In this document: one piece after another, positions 1-6,307 of the stretch | How the letters are laid out: every line of letters begins with the position of its first letter | Position numbering within the stretch: the first letter of the stretch is position 1 | Source of the DNA: CAZFAT01 sp964517075 | GTDB lineage: Bacteria; Acidobacteriota; Vicinamibacteria; Vicinamibacterales; SCN-69-37 | Assembly (NCBI GenBank): GCA_964517075.1 | Contig: CAZFAT010000129.1 | Location: 1-7,586, forward strand | DNA: 7,586 nucleotides | Reading direction: 5' to 3' | Translations under genes and position numbers: made by a program | The notes under the pieces: generated by a model | Databases searched by the model: none | The model's input: only the letters and a program-made list of their open reading frames with translations | What the model was told of the DNA's origin: nothing

Positions 1-621
1 CGGCAGACGCCGGTGCGTTCGCTCGAGATCGTGGAGAAGGGTGGCGGCGGGCGGATGCCGGCGATGTCCGCCGACGTTGCGGCGGGGCCGCGGCGGGCGG
101 TCGTGGACTTCCTGCACGGGATCGAACAGGCGGCGTCGGCCTACCAGACGGGCGGACGCGGCGGGGGAGGGGGACGCGGCCGGGCCGGTGGCCCGCCGTA
201 CGCGTTCGTGGGATTCCGCCGCTGGCTCGACCGCGAAGGCTATCCGGCGATTGCGCCGCCGTGGGGCACGTTGAACGCCGTGGACTTGAACACGGGCGAG
301 ATCAAGTGGAAGGTCCCCCTCGGCGAGTATGCGGAGCTGACGGCTCGCGGCCTGCCGCCGACGGGTACGGAGAACTACGGCGGACCAGTCGTGACCGCCG
401 GCGGCCTGATCTTCATTGGTGCGACAGCTGACGAGACGATCCGCGCGTTCGACAAGGACACGGGTCGCACCCTCTGGCAGGCCAAACTGCCGTTCGGGGG
501 CAACGCCACCCCAAGCACCTACATGGTGAACGGCCGCCAGTATGTCGTGATCTCCGCGGGGGGCGGCAAGTCGGGCCGTCCCTCCGGCGGCAGCATCGTG
601 GCGTTCCGGCTGCGGAACTGA
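1..621 (+). CDS. PQQ-dependent (quinoprotein) dehydrogenase, C-terminal part; 5' end outside window
   Basis: The reading frame is open from base 1, so only the last 206 residues of the protein are present. The C-terminal half is typical of the glucose/alcohol quinoprotein dehydrogenases, periplasmic eight-bladed beta-propellers that oxidise aldoses or alcohols and pass electrons to quinone or cytochrome c. Visible marks are the segment PYAFVGFRRWLD (residues 66-77), the run APPWGTLNAVDLNTGEIKW, the GTENYGGPVVTAGGLIFIGA segment, and two tryptophan docking motifs of the type AxDxxxGxxxW (AVDLNTGEIKW and AFDKDTGRTLW). It ends with NATPSTYMVNGRQYVV and an AGGGKSG loop, as in Gcd-like enzymes. Residues about 8-40 (EIVEKGGGGRMPAM, then a PRRAVVDFLHG helix) look like the end of a cytochrome c domain inserted in the propeller, with M19 or M22 as possible haem ligand. 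A Gly/Arg-rich linker follows at residues 51-64. The family is confident; the substrate is not known. The GTG at 13 is an internal valine codon, not a start. Confidence 0.9.
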   Translation, partial: RQTPVRSLEIVEKGGGGRMPAMSADVAAGPRRAVVDFLHGIEQAASAYQTGGRGGGGGRGRAGGPPYAFVGFRRWLDREGYPAIAPPWGTLNAVDLNTGEIKWKVPLGEYAELTARGLPPTGTENYGGPVVTAGGLIFIGATADETIRAFDKDTGRTLWQAKLPFGGNATPSTYMVNGRQYVVISAGGGKSGRPSGGSIVAFRLRN

Positions 622-640
622 CGCCCGGACTCGCTGTAGT

Positions 641-2164
641 ATGACGGCCGCTTCGGTGGCAGGAAAATCCCTGGTTCTCGGCATCGATATCGGCACGGGG
701 GGGACGCGCGCCCTGCTCGTGGGCCCCGATGGCGCCATCGTCCGATCGGCGACGTCGGCGCACGCGCCCTTCGCGTCGCCCGGCCCGGCCTGGGCCGAAC
801 AGGATCCGGCCGACTGGTGGCGCGCCTGTCAGGAGGCTGTGCGGGAGGTCGTGACTGCGAGCGGGCGCGCCGGTGCCGACATCACCTGCGTCGGGCTGTC
901 GGGGCAGATGCATGGCGCGGTGCTGCTCGACGCCCAGGGTGCCGTCGTGCGGCCCGCCTTGATCTGGTGCGATCAGCGGACCGCCGCCGAATGCCGGTGG
1001 CTGGACGCTACGCTCGGTCCCCGACTGCTCGAGCTGACCTGCAATCCTGCGCTGACCAATTTCACGCTGACGAAGTTGTTGTGGGTCCGCACGCATGAGC
1101 CTGGCGCATGGGCGCGCGTGCGTCATCTCCTGCTGCCGAAGGACTACGTGCGCTGGCGCCTGAGCGGCACCCACGCGATCGACGTCGCCGACGCGTCGGG
1201 GACGCTCATGCTGGACGTCGCGCGGCGCGCCTGGTCGCGCGACATCCTCGACGCCGTCGGCATCGATGCCTCGATACTGCCCGGGGTCTTCGAGTCGCCG
1301 GAGATCTGTGCGCGTGTGTCGCCCGAAGGGGCGCGAGCCACGGGCCTCGCGCCCGGGACGCCGATCGTGGCCGGCGCCGGCGACCAGGCCGCGGGCGCGA
1401 TCGGCATGGGCATCACCCGGCCGGGCGCGGTCAGCGTGACGATCGGCACGTCGGGTGTGGTGTTTGCCGCGACCGAGAAGCCCACCCTCGATCCGCGCGG
1501 CCGGCTGCACACGTTCTGCCACGCCATTCCCGGCCGCTGGCACGTCATGGGCGTCACGCAGGCCGCCGGCCTCTCCCTGCGCTGGCTGCGCGACCAATGG
1601 GGTTTCTCCGGCACCGGCGACGAGGCGTATCAGGCGATGACGAAGGAGGCCGGGCACGCGCCGCCGGGCGCCGACGGAGTGCTCTGGGCGCCGTACCTGA
1701 TGGGGGAGCGCACGCCACACTGCGATCCGGACGTGCGGGCGGGACTGGTCGGCCTGTCGGCCGCGCACACCCGGGGCCACATTGTCCGCGCCGTGCTGGA
1801 GGGTGTCGCGTTCAGCCTCCGCGACAGCTTCGAGATCTTTGCGGACCTCGACGTGCCGGTCACGAACGTGCGTGTGGGCGGCGGCGGGGCGCGGTCGGCG
1901 CTGTGGCGGGAGATCCAGGCTGCCGCTTACGGCCGCGACGTGTCGACCGTCGCCGCCGAGGAGGGTGCGGCGTACGGCGCGGCGCTCCTGGCGGGCGTTG
2001 GCGCAGGGTTCTGGTCCTCGGTGGACGACGCCTGTGAGCGCGTCGTCCGCACCGCGGGCACGACGACCGTGCCGGCCGACGTGCAGGCCGCGATGAACGA
2101 GCAGTACGTCCGCTATCGGCGCGTATATCACGCCCTTCGCGGAATCTACGAGCCCACGCTCTGA
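641..2164 (+). CDS. xylB: Xylulokinase (FGGY carbohydrate kinase)
   Basis: This 507-residue cytoplasmic kinase should phosphorylate D-xylulose with ATP to D-xylulose 5-phosphate. The N-terminal FGGY domain starts with the phosphate loop LGIDIGTGGTRALL (D16 matching the conserved early Asp of XylB). It carries the substrate segment GLSGQMHGAVLLD (M90-H91-G92) and WCDQRTAAEC (residues 109-117). The C-terminal domain has AGAGDQAAGAIG with the presumed catalytic base D248, the adenosine-site VTIGTSGVVFAA, and the signature VGGGGARSALWREIQAAAYGR followed by an EEGAAYGAALLAG helix. Length and motif order match E. coli XylB (about 484 residues). The FGGY family also contains glycerol, gluconate, ribulose and fuculose kinases, but the MHG motif and the directly following xylose isomerase gene favour xylulose. 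The ATG at 641 lies 19 bases after the dehydrogenase stop and has no clear Shine-Dalgarno sequence. A GTG at 656 is an alternative start and would still keep the phosphate loop. Confidence 0.95.
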   Translation: MTAASVAGKSLVLGIDIGTGGTRALLVGPDGAIVRSATSAHAPFASPGPAWAEQDPADWWRACQEAVREVVTASGRAGADITCVGLSGQMHGAVLLDAQGAVVRPALIWCDQRTAAECRWLDATLGPRLLELTCNPALTNFTLTKLLWVRTHEPGAWARVRHLLLPKDYVRWRLSGTHAIDVADASGTLMLDVARRAWSRDILDAVGIDASILPGVFESPEICARVSPEGARATGLAPGTPIVAGAGDQAAGAIGMGITRPGAVSVTIGTSGVVFAATEKPTLDPRGRLHTFCHAIPGRWHVMGVTQAAGLSLRWLRDQWGFSGTGDEAYQAMTKEAGHAPPGADGVLWAPYLMGERTPHCDPDVRAGLVGLSAAHTRGHIVRAVLEGVAFSLRDSFEIFADLDVPVTNVRVGGGGARSALWREIQAAAYGRDVSTVAAEEGAAYGAALLAGVGAGFWSSVDDACERVVRTAGTTTVPADVQAAMNEQYVRYRRVYHALRGIYEPTL

Positions 2165-2170
2165 GGAAGG
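2164..2170 (+). promoter_or_regulatory. Ribosome binding site of xylA
   Basis: AGGAAGG begins on the last base of the xylB stop codon and ends nine bases before the ATG at 2180. It is the only strong Shine-Dalgarno match ahead of any gene in the window. It favours the ATG at 2180 over the overlapping GTG at 2177, although both are within workable range. A weaker GGAG at 2174-2177 is too close to either start. Confidence 0.7.
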
Positions 2171-2179
2171 ACCGGAGTG

Positions 2180-3337
2180 ATGTCAGACCCCTACGCCCCT
2201 CGCCCGGAACACAAGTTCTCGTTCGGCCTCTGGACGGTCGGCAACCGCGGCCGCGATCCGTTCGGTGATGTGGTCCGTCCGGTGCTGACACCGGTGGAGG
2301 CGGTGGCGCTCCTCGCGGAGGTCGGCGCCTGGGGCGTCAACCTGCACGACAACGACTTGGTGCCGATTGACGCGACCGTCGCGGAGCGCGACCGGATCGT
2401 CGCGGAATTCCAGCGCGCCTGCCGCGACCACGGCCTCGTGGTGCCGATGGCCACGGTCAATCTGTTCTTCGATCCGGTCTTCCGCGACGGCGCGTTCACG
2501 GCCAACGATCCCCGCGTGCGCGCCTACGCCGTGCAGAAGACGATGCGCGCCATGGACCTGGGCGCCGAGCTGGGCGCAAAGATTTTCGTGCTCTGGGGCG
2601 GCCGCGAAGGCACGGAAACCGATGCCTGCCGGCGTCCGGACGACGCGGTGAAGCGGCTGCGCGAGGCGGTCAACTATCTGTGCGAGTACTCCCTCGACCG
2701 CGGCTACGGCTTCAGGTTCGCGCTGGAGGCGAAGCCGAACGAGCCGCGCGGGGACATCTACATGGCCACGACGGGTGCATATCTCGGGTTCATCGCGACG
2801 CTGGCGCATCCCGACATGGTCGGCGTGAATCCCGAGGTCGCACACGAACAGATGGCGGGCCTGAACTTCGTTCACGCGGTCGCGCAGGCCTGGGAAGCCG
2901 GCAAGCTTTTCCACATCGATCTGAACGATCAGGCGCCCGGCCGCTACGATCAGGACTTCCGGTTTGCCTCCTCGAACGTCAAGGCGGCGTTCTGGCTGGT
3001 CAAGTTCCTCGAGGATGTCGGCTACGAGGGGCCGCGGCACTTCGACGCCCACGCCTACCGCACCGAGGACTACGCCGGCGTGCGCGAGTTCGCGCGCGGG
3101 TGCATGCGAAGTTACCTGATCCTGCGGGACAAAGCGGTGAGATGGAACGCCGACCCGGAGATCAGGGCGCTCCTCGACGAGATGCAGGTGCCGGCCCCCT
3201 CGGTCGCGCGCTACTCGCAGGCCGCCCGGGAGTCGCTCCTCGGCGAGTCATTCGACCGCGGCGCCCTGGCCTCGCGCGGCCTCGCCTACGAGCGGCTCGA
3301 CCAGCTCACCATGGATCTCCTGCTCGGCGTGCGCTGA
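2180..3337 (+). CDS. xylA: Xylose isomerase, short actinobacterial-type (class I)
   Basis: This 385-residue metal-dependent TIM-barrel enzyme interconverts D-xylose and D-xylulose (and D-glucose and D-fructose). It aligns with Streptomyces xylose isomerase over its full length with a constant offset of +2 at the active site. The catalytic pair is H56 and D59 (NLHDNDLVP). The metal 1 ligands are E183, E219, D247 and D289; the metal 2 ligands are E219, H222, D257 and D259. The catalytic lysine is K185 (ALEAKPNEPRGD). The substrate-pocket aromatics W18, F28 and W139 are also kept. The C-terminal arm ends in AYERLDQLTMDLLLG, as in Streptomyces, where the arm builds the tetramer. It differs from that group at the segment HFDAHAYRTED, where the usual sequence is HFDFKPPRTED. 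It is 15 bases downstream of xylB and surely cotranscribed with it, giving xylB-xylA order rather than the xylA-xylB order of E. coli. I chose the ATG at 2180 because of the ribosome binding site; the GTG at 2177 would add one Met. Confidence 0.97.
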   Translation: MSDPYAPRPEHKFSFGLWTVGNRGRDPFGDVVRPVLTPVEAVALLAEVGAWGVNLHDNDLVPIDATVAERDRIVAEFQRACRDHGLVVPMATVNLFFDPVFRDGAFTANDPRVRAYAVQKTMRAMDLGAELGAKIFVLWGGREGTETDACRRPDDAVKRLREAVNYLCEYSLDRGYGFRFALEAKPNEPRGDIYMATTGAYLGFIATLAHPDMVGVNPEVAHEQMAGLNFVHAVAQAWEAGKLFHIDLNDQAPGRYDQDFRFASSNVKAAFWLVKFLEDVGYEGPRHFDAHAYRTEDYAGVREFARGCMRSYLILRDKAVRWNADPEIRALLDEMQVPAPSVARYSQAARESLLGESFDRGALASRGLAYERLDQLTMDLLLGVR

Positions 3338-3379
3338 GGGCGGGCGGGCCTTCAGCCGAGCCCATCGCGGCCGATAAGG

Positions 3380-3385
3380 GATAAT
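3380..3385 (+). promoter_or_regulatory. Possible -10 promoter element upstream of the GAF gene
   Basis: GATAAT matches the sigma-70 consensus TATAAT at five of six positions and stands out in a very GC-rich setting. It lies 18 bases before the ATG at 3404, so transcription would start near 3392 with a leader of about 12 bases. There is no acceptable -35 at 16-18 base spacing; TTCAGC at 3351-3356 is 23 bases away. The 66-base gap between xylA and the next gene (3338-3403) is the largest between genes here, which fits a transcription unit boundary. No convincing terminator hairpin is visible in the same gap. Confidence 0.3.
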
Positions 3386-3403
3386 GAAGACACCGCCCGT
3401 CTT

Positions 3404-4117
3404 ATGTCGCGCGAGCAGCACGTCCGCGAGGCCGTCGATCGATTCATCTCCCGTCTGCGCCAGGCGACCGACACCCACCTGGAGGCGCTGGCGGCCGAGC
3501 TGCTCCAGCTCGTTCAGGGGGACATGCGTACCAGCCGCGCCGATCTCGATCGCGCTGCGGTTGAGGTTGCCCGCGCCGTGGCCAAGGGCGGCTCGCACGC
3601 CCGGCACGATCTGATCTCGCGCGTCGCCGATGCGGTCCGCCGTCTGGACGACGCGACGAGTCTGCGCGGCGTGCTGGACGCGCTCGCGGACGGCGCGTCG
3701 GCCGAGGCCTCCCGCGTGGCCGTCATGCTGGTCGACGGTGACACCCTGCGCAACTACCGGCAGTACGGGTTCGCGCCGGGCGTGGCGTCTTCGCAGCTGC
3801 CAGTTTCCGCGTCGCCGCTTCTCGCCGCCGCCGTCGGACTGCGTCAGGTCACGCCGGTGCCCGCCGCCGAACGGCCCGACCCCACGATGCCGGCGTTCAT
3901 GCGGGTGTCGGCCGGTCAGGTGGGCCTCATCCTGCCGGTGGCTGTGCAGCGGGAAGTCGTGGCGCTCGTCTATGCGGACGGCGCCGATCGTGAGACCAAC
4001 CAGGCCGCCGCACCCGTCTGGACCGAGCAGGTCGAGGTCCTCGTGCGCCATGCGGCGGCCCGGCTCGAGAATGTGACCTCGCAGCGGACCGTCGAGGCCC
4101 TGACGAGCGGGACCTGA
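3404..4117 (+). CDS. GAF-domain-like protein, function unknown
   Basis: This is a 237-residue soluble protein with no signal peptide or membrane segment. Residues 1-60 are predicted helical and rich in Ala, Leu, Arg and Glu (for example HLEALAAELLQLVQ), perhaps a dimerising coiled coil. Residues about 68-222 read as a GAF sensor fold. A leading helix (RHDLISRVADAVRRLDDATS) is followed by a helix LRGVLDALADGAS, then strands SRVAVMLVDGDTLRNYRQYG, a variable ligand-pocket region, and the strand pair VGLILPVAVQREVVALVYADG. It ends with a helix, WTEQVEVLVRHAAARLENV. The pattern is that of GAF domains without an attached output domain: no kinase, GGDEF or DNA-binding part is present. No ligand-binding Cys or NKFDE motif is seen, so the ligand cannot be named. 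The gene follows a possible -10 element and ends 14 bases before the transglycosylase gene, suggesting the two are coexpressed. The start at 3404 has only a weak GAAG upstream. Confidence 0.75.
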   Translation: MSREQHVREAVDRFISRLRQATDTHLEALAAELLQLVQGDMRTSRADLDRAAVEVARAVAKGGSHARHDLISRVADAVRRLDDATSLRGVLDALADGASAEASRVAVMLVDGDTLRNYRQYGFAPGVASSQLPVSASPLLAAAVGLRQVTPVPAAERPDPTMPAFMRVSAGQVGLILPVAVQREVVALVYADGADRETNQAAAPVWTEQVEVLVRHAAARLENVTSQRTVEALTSGT

Positions 4118-4131
4118 CGTTCACGGCACGC

Positions 4132-6276
4132 ATGATGGCAGGACCTCGACGGTTTGCGGGACGTCGCACCATCGTCAGTGTCGTCGCCCTGACGGCGTTG
4201 TCGGCGCCCGCCCCGCTGGCCTCGGGTATGCAGGACACGGCGGGCCGGCCGCTGATCGCGACCGAACTCTGGCTGCACCCGGCGCCGGATACGCGCGTGG
4301 ATCCCGGCTTCAATCGCGGCGTGACCGATCTGGAAGAGGGACGGCCGGAACGTGCGCTCGCGTCGTTCGGCGCCTTTCTTGGCGATCCGGTGCTGGGCGG
4401 TTACGCGAGGCTGTACGTGGGCCGCAGCGAGCTCGCGCTCGAACGTCCCGCCGCCGCGGTCGCCACCGCCCGCCAACTCATCGAACGGCGCCTCGACGGC
4501 GCTCTTGTCGAAGCCGCATGGTGGCTGCTCGCTGACGCGGCGGTGGCCTCGGCGAACTGGCCCGAGGCGGTTCGGGCGCTCCGCACGCTCGCCGCCATGC
4601 CGTCCTCGCGGCCGGCCGAGGCTTACCGGCGGCTGGGCGAGGCGGCCCTTCAGATCAAGGACACCGATCTCGCGCGGAGCGCGTTCCGGACGGTGTACTA
4701 CGATCACGCCCTGTCGGCCGACGCGGCGAGCGCCGGCCGTGCCCTCACCGCACTCGAGTCGCCGCCGGTGCCCGCCGCACAGGACCTGGCCCGGGCCGAG
4801 CGGCTCTACGCCGGCGGGCAGTACACCGAGGCGCGCCGGATGTTCGTGAACGTGCGGCCGAGGGTCAGCGGTGACGAGCGCGCCCTGGTCGATCTCCGCC
4901 TGGCGGAGTGCGACTTCCATCTGAAACGGTACGCGGCCGCCCGCGCCGCCCTCGAGGCCTTGCCCGAACAGTCGGGTGCGCGGGCGACGGAAGCCGAGTT
5001 CTACGGGCTGGGCACGCTGCGCGCGCTTGATCGGGACACCGCGTATCTCGCCGCCGTGCGCGCGTTCGTCGATCGCCACGGCACCGATCCGCTCGCCGAA
5101 GTCGCGCTCAACGATTTGGGCACCTTTTACATCTTGACCGACGACGACGATCTGGCGGCGGGGGTGTTCCGCGAGATGTACGACCGCTTTCCGCTCGGCG
5201 TGCACGCGGACCGGGCCGCCTGGAAGGCGGGCTGGTGGGCGTACCGGCAGCGCGACTTCGCGACCGCCATCCGGATCTTCGAGTCGGCGGCCGCGGGCCT
5301 CCGGCGCGCGGACTACCGGCCCGCCTGGCTGTACTGGGCCGCCCGCGCGCGGGATCAAGCCGGTGATCGCCACGCGGCGTTTACGGCGCATCGGCGTGTC
5401 GTCATCGACTATCGGAACTCGTTCTATGGACGCCAGTCGCTGACCGAGATGGCGCGGCTGACGGACAGCGGCGTCGCCGTGACGACCGCCGCGTCGGACC
5501 CGCCGCTGACGTCCTGGTCCGTCATCGCACCCGGCGCGAGGCCGGCGAATGCGCGCCTCATCCAGCGCCTCCTGGCGGTCGGACTGTATGAGGAGGCCAT
5601 CCTCGAGCTGCGTCGGGAGCAGCGGATTCACGGGCCGTCGCCCTTCTTCGAAGCCACCATCGGGTACGCGCTGCACCGGAAAGGCCAGTGGCGGCTGGGC
5701 ATCACCGCGCTTCGCCGCGCCTATCCGCAGTTCATGGCGGCGGGCGGGGAACGGCTGCCCATCGAGCTCCTCCAGATGATCTTCCCACTCGACCACTGGG
5801 ACCTGATCAGGAAGTACGCGGCAGCCCACCGGCTCGATCCGTTTCTGATGGCCGCGTTGATGTGTCAGGAGTCCACGTTCCAGGCCGACGTCCGGTCGCC
5901 CGCGAACGCGTGGGGGCTCATGCAGATTCTGCCGTCGACCGGCCGCCGTTACGCGCAGCGTCTCGGCATCCGTCCGTTCACCACCGCCCGGCTGACCAGT
6001 CCTGAGGTGAACATTCGCATCGGCATGGCCTACTTCGCCGATCTGCGCGACCAGTTCGATCACCTCGCCGACGCCCTGGCGGCGTACAACGCCGGAGAGA
6101 ACCGGGTCGTTCGCTGGCGGGCGGAGCGGCCGGACATCCCGCTCGCGGAGTTCATCGACGATATTCCGTTTCCCGAAACCCAGCACTACGTGAAGCGCGT
6201 GCTGGGAACGGCCGAGGACTACCGTCTCCTCTACGCCCACCTGCAGCCGCCGGCGCGGCAGGTGTCCGGGCGCTGA
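4132..6276 (+). CDS. Exported Slt-type lytic transglycosylase with helical-repeat N-terminal region
   Basis: This 714-residue enzyme should cleave the MurNAc-GlcNAc bond of peptidoglycan in the periplasm, leaving 1,6-anhydro ends. A signal peptide is visible: basic RRFAGRR, the hydrophobic stretch TIVSVVALTALSAPAPLA, and probable cleavage near residues 30-33. There is no lipobox cysteine. Residues about 60-545 form an alpha-solenoid of TPR-like helix pairs (for example YARLYVGRSELALERPAAAV and LYWAARARDQAGDRHAA). The Slt domain spans about 563-705. It has catalytic E580 in MCQESTF, the AWGLMQILPSTG motif (593-603), NIRIGMAYF, AYNAGENRVVRW (651-662) and the closing IPFPETQHYVKRVL (678-691), which matches Slt70 closely. 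The length is near that of E. coli Slt70 (about 645) plus an extended repeat region. The start could be the ATG at 4132 or at 4135; neither has a clear ribosome binding site. It sits 14 bases behind the GAF gene. The family is certain, the exact cellular role (growth, recycling, envelope machine assembly) is not. Confidence 0.94.
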   Translation: MMAGPRRFAGRRTIVSVVALTALSAPAPLASGMQDTAGRPLIATELWLHPAPDTRVDPGFNRGVTDLEEGRPERALASFGAFLGDPVLGGYARLYVGRSELALERPAAAVATARQLIERRLDGALVEAAWWLLADAAVASANWPEAVRALRTLAAMPSSRPAEAYRRLGEAALQIKDTDLARSAFRTVYYDHALSADAASAGRALTALESPPVPAAQDLARAERLYAGGQYTEARRMFVNVRPRVSGDERALVDLRLAECDFHLKRYAAARAALEALPEQSGARATEAEFYGLGTLRALDRDTAYLAAVRAFVDRHGTDPLAEVALNDLGTFYILTDDDDLAAGVFREMYDRFPLGVHADRAAWKAGWWAYRQRDFATAIRIFESAAAGLRRADYRPAWLYWAARARDQAGDRHAAFTAHRRVVIDYRNSFYGRQSLTEMARLTDSGVAVTTAASDPPLTSWSVIAPGARPANARLIQRLLAVGLYEEAILELRREQRIHGPSPFFEATIGYALHRKGQWRLGITALRRAYPQFMAAGGERLPIELLQMIFPLDHWDLIRKYAAAHRLDPFLMAALMCQESTFQADVRSPANAWGLMQILPSTGRRYAQRLGIRPFTTARLTSPEVNIRIGMAYFADLRDQFDHLADALAAYNAGENRVVRWRAERPDIPLAEFIDDIPFPETQHYVKRVLGTAEDYRLLYAHLQPPARQVSGR

Positions 6277-6307
6277 GCGCGCGGGCGCGCGCGCCGGTTC
6301 CAGCCGC

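Noticed and set aside
635..640. TGTAGT directly before the xylB ATG as a -10 element
   Set aside because: Only four of six consensus matches and so close to the ATG that transcription would begin inside the coding sequence; it would need the start to move to the GTG at 656, for which there is no other support.
413..2131. Open minus-strand frame of 572 codons opposite xylB
   Set aside because: Low-complexity Arg/Gly/Ala-rich translation with no motif, while the opposite strand encodes an intact FGGY kinase.
2183..3052. Open minus-strand frame of 289 codons opposite xylA
   Set aside because: It mirrors the third-position GC bias of the xylose isomerase gene and shows no domain or ribosome binding site.
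6250..6297. Inverted repeat CCGGCGCG / CGCGCCGG across the transglycosylase stop as a terminator
   Set aside because: The arms are 32 bases apart, the 5' arm is inside the coding sequence, there is no T tract, and the CG-only alphabet makes such matches common here.
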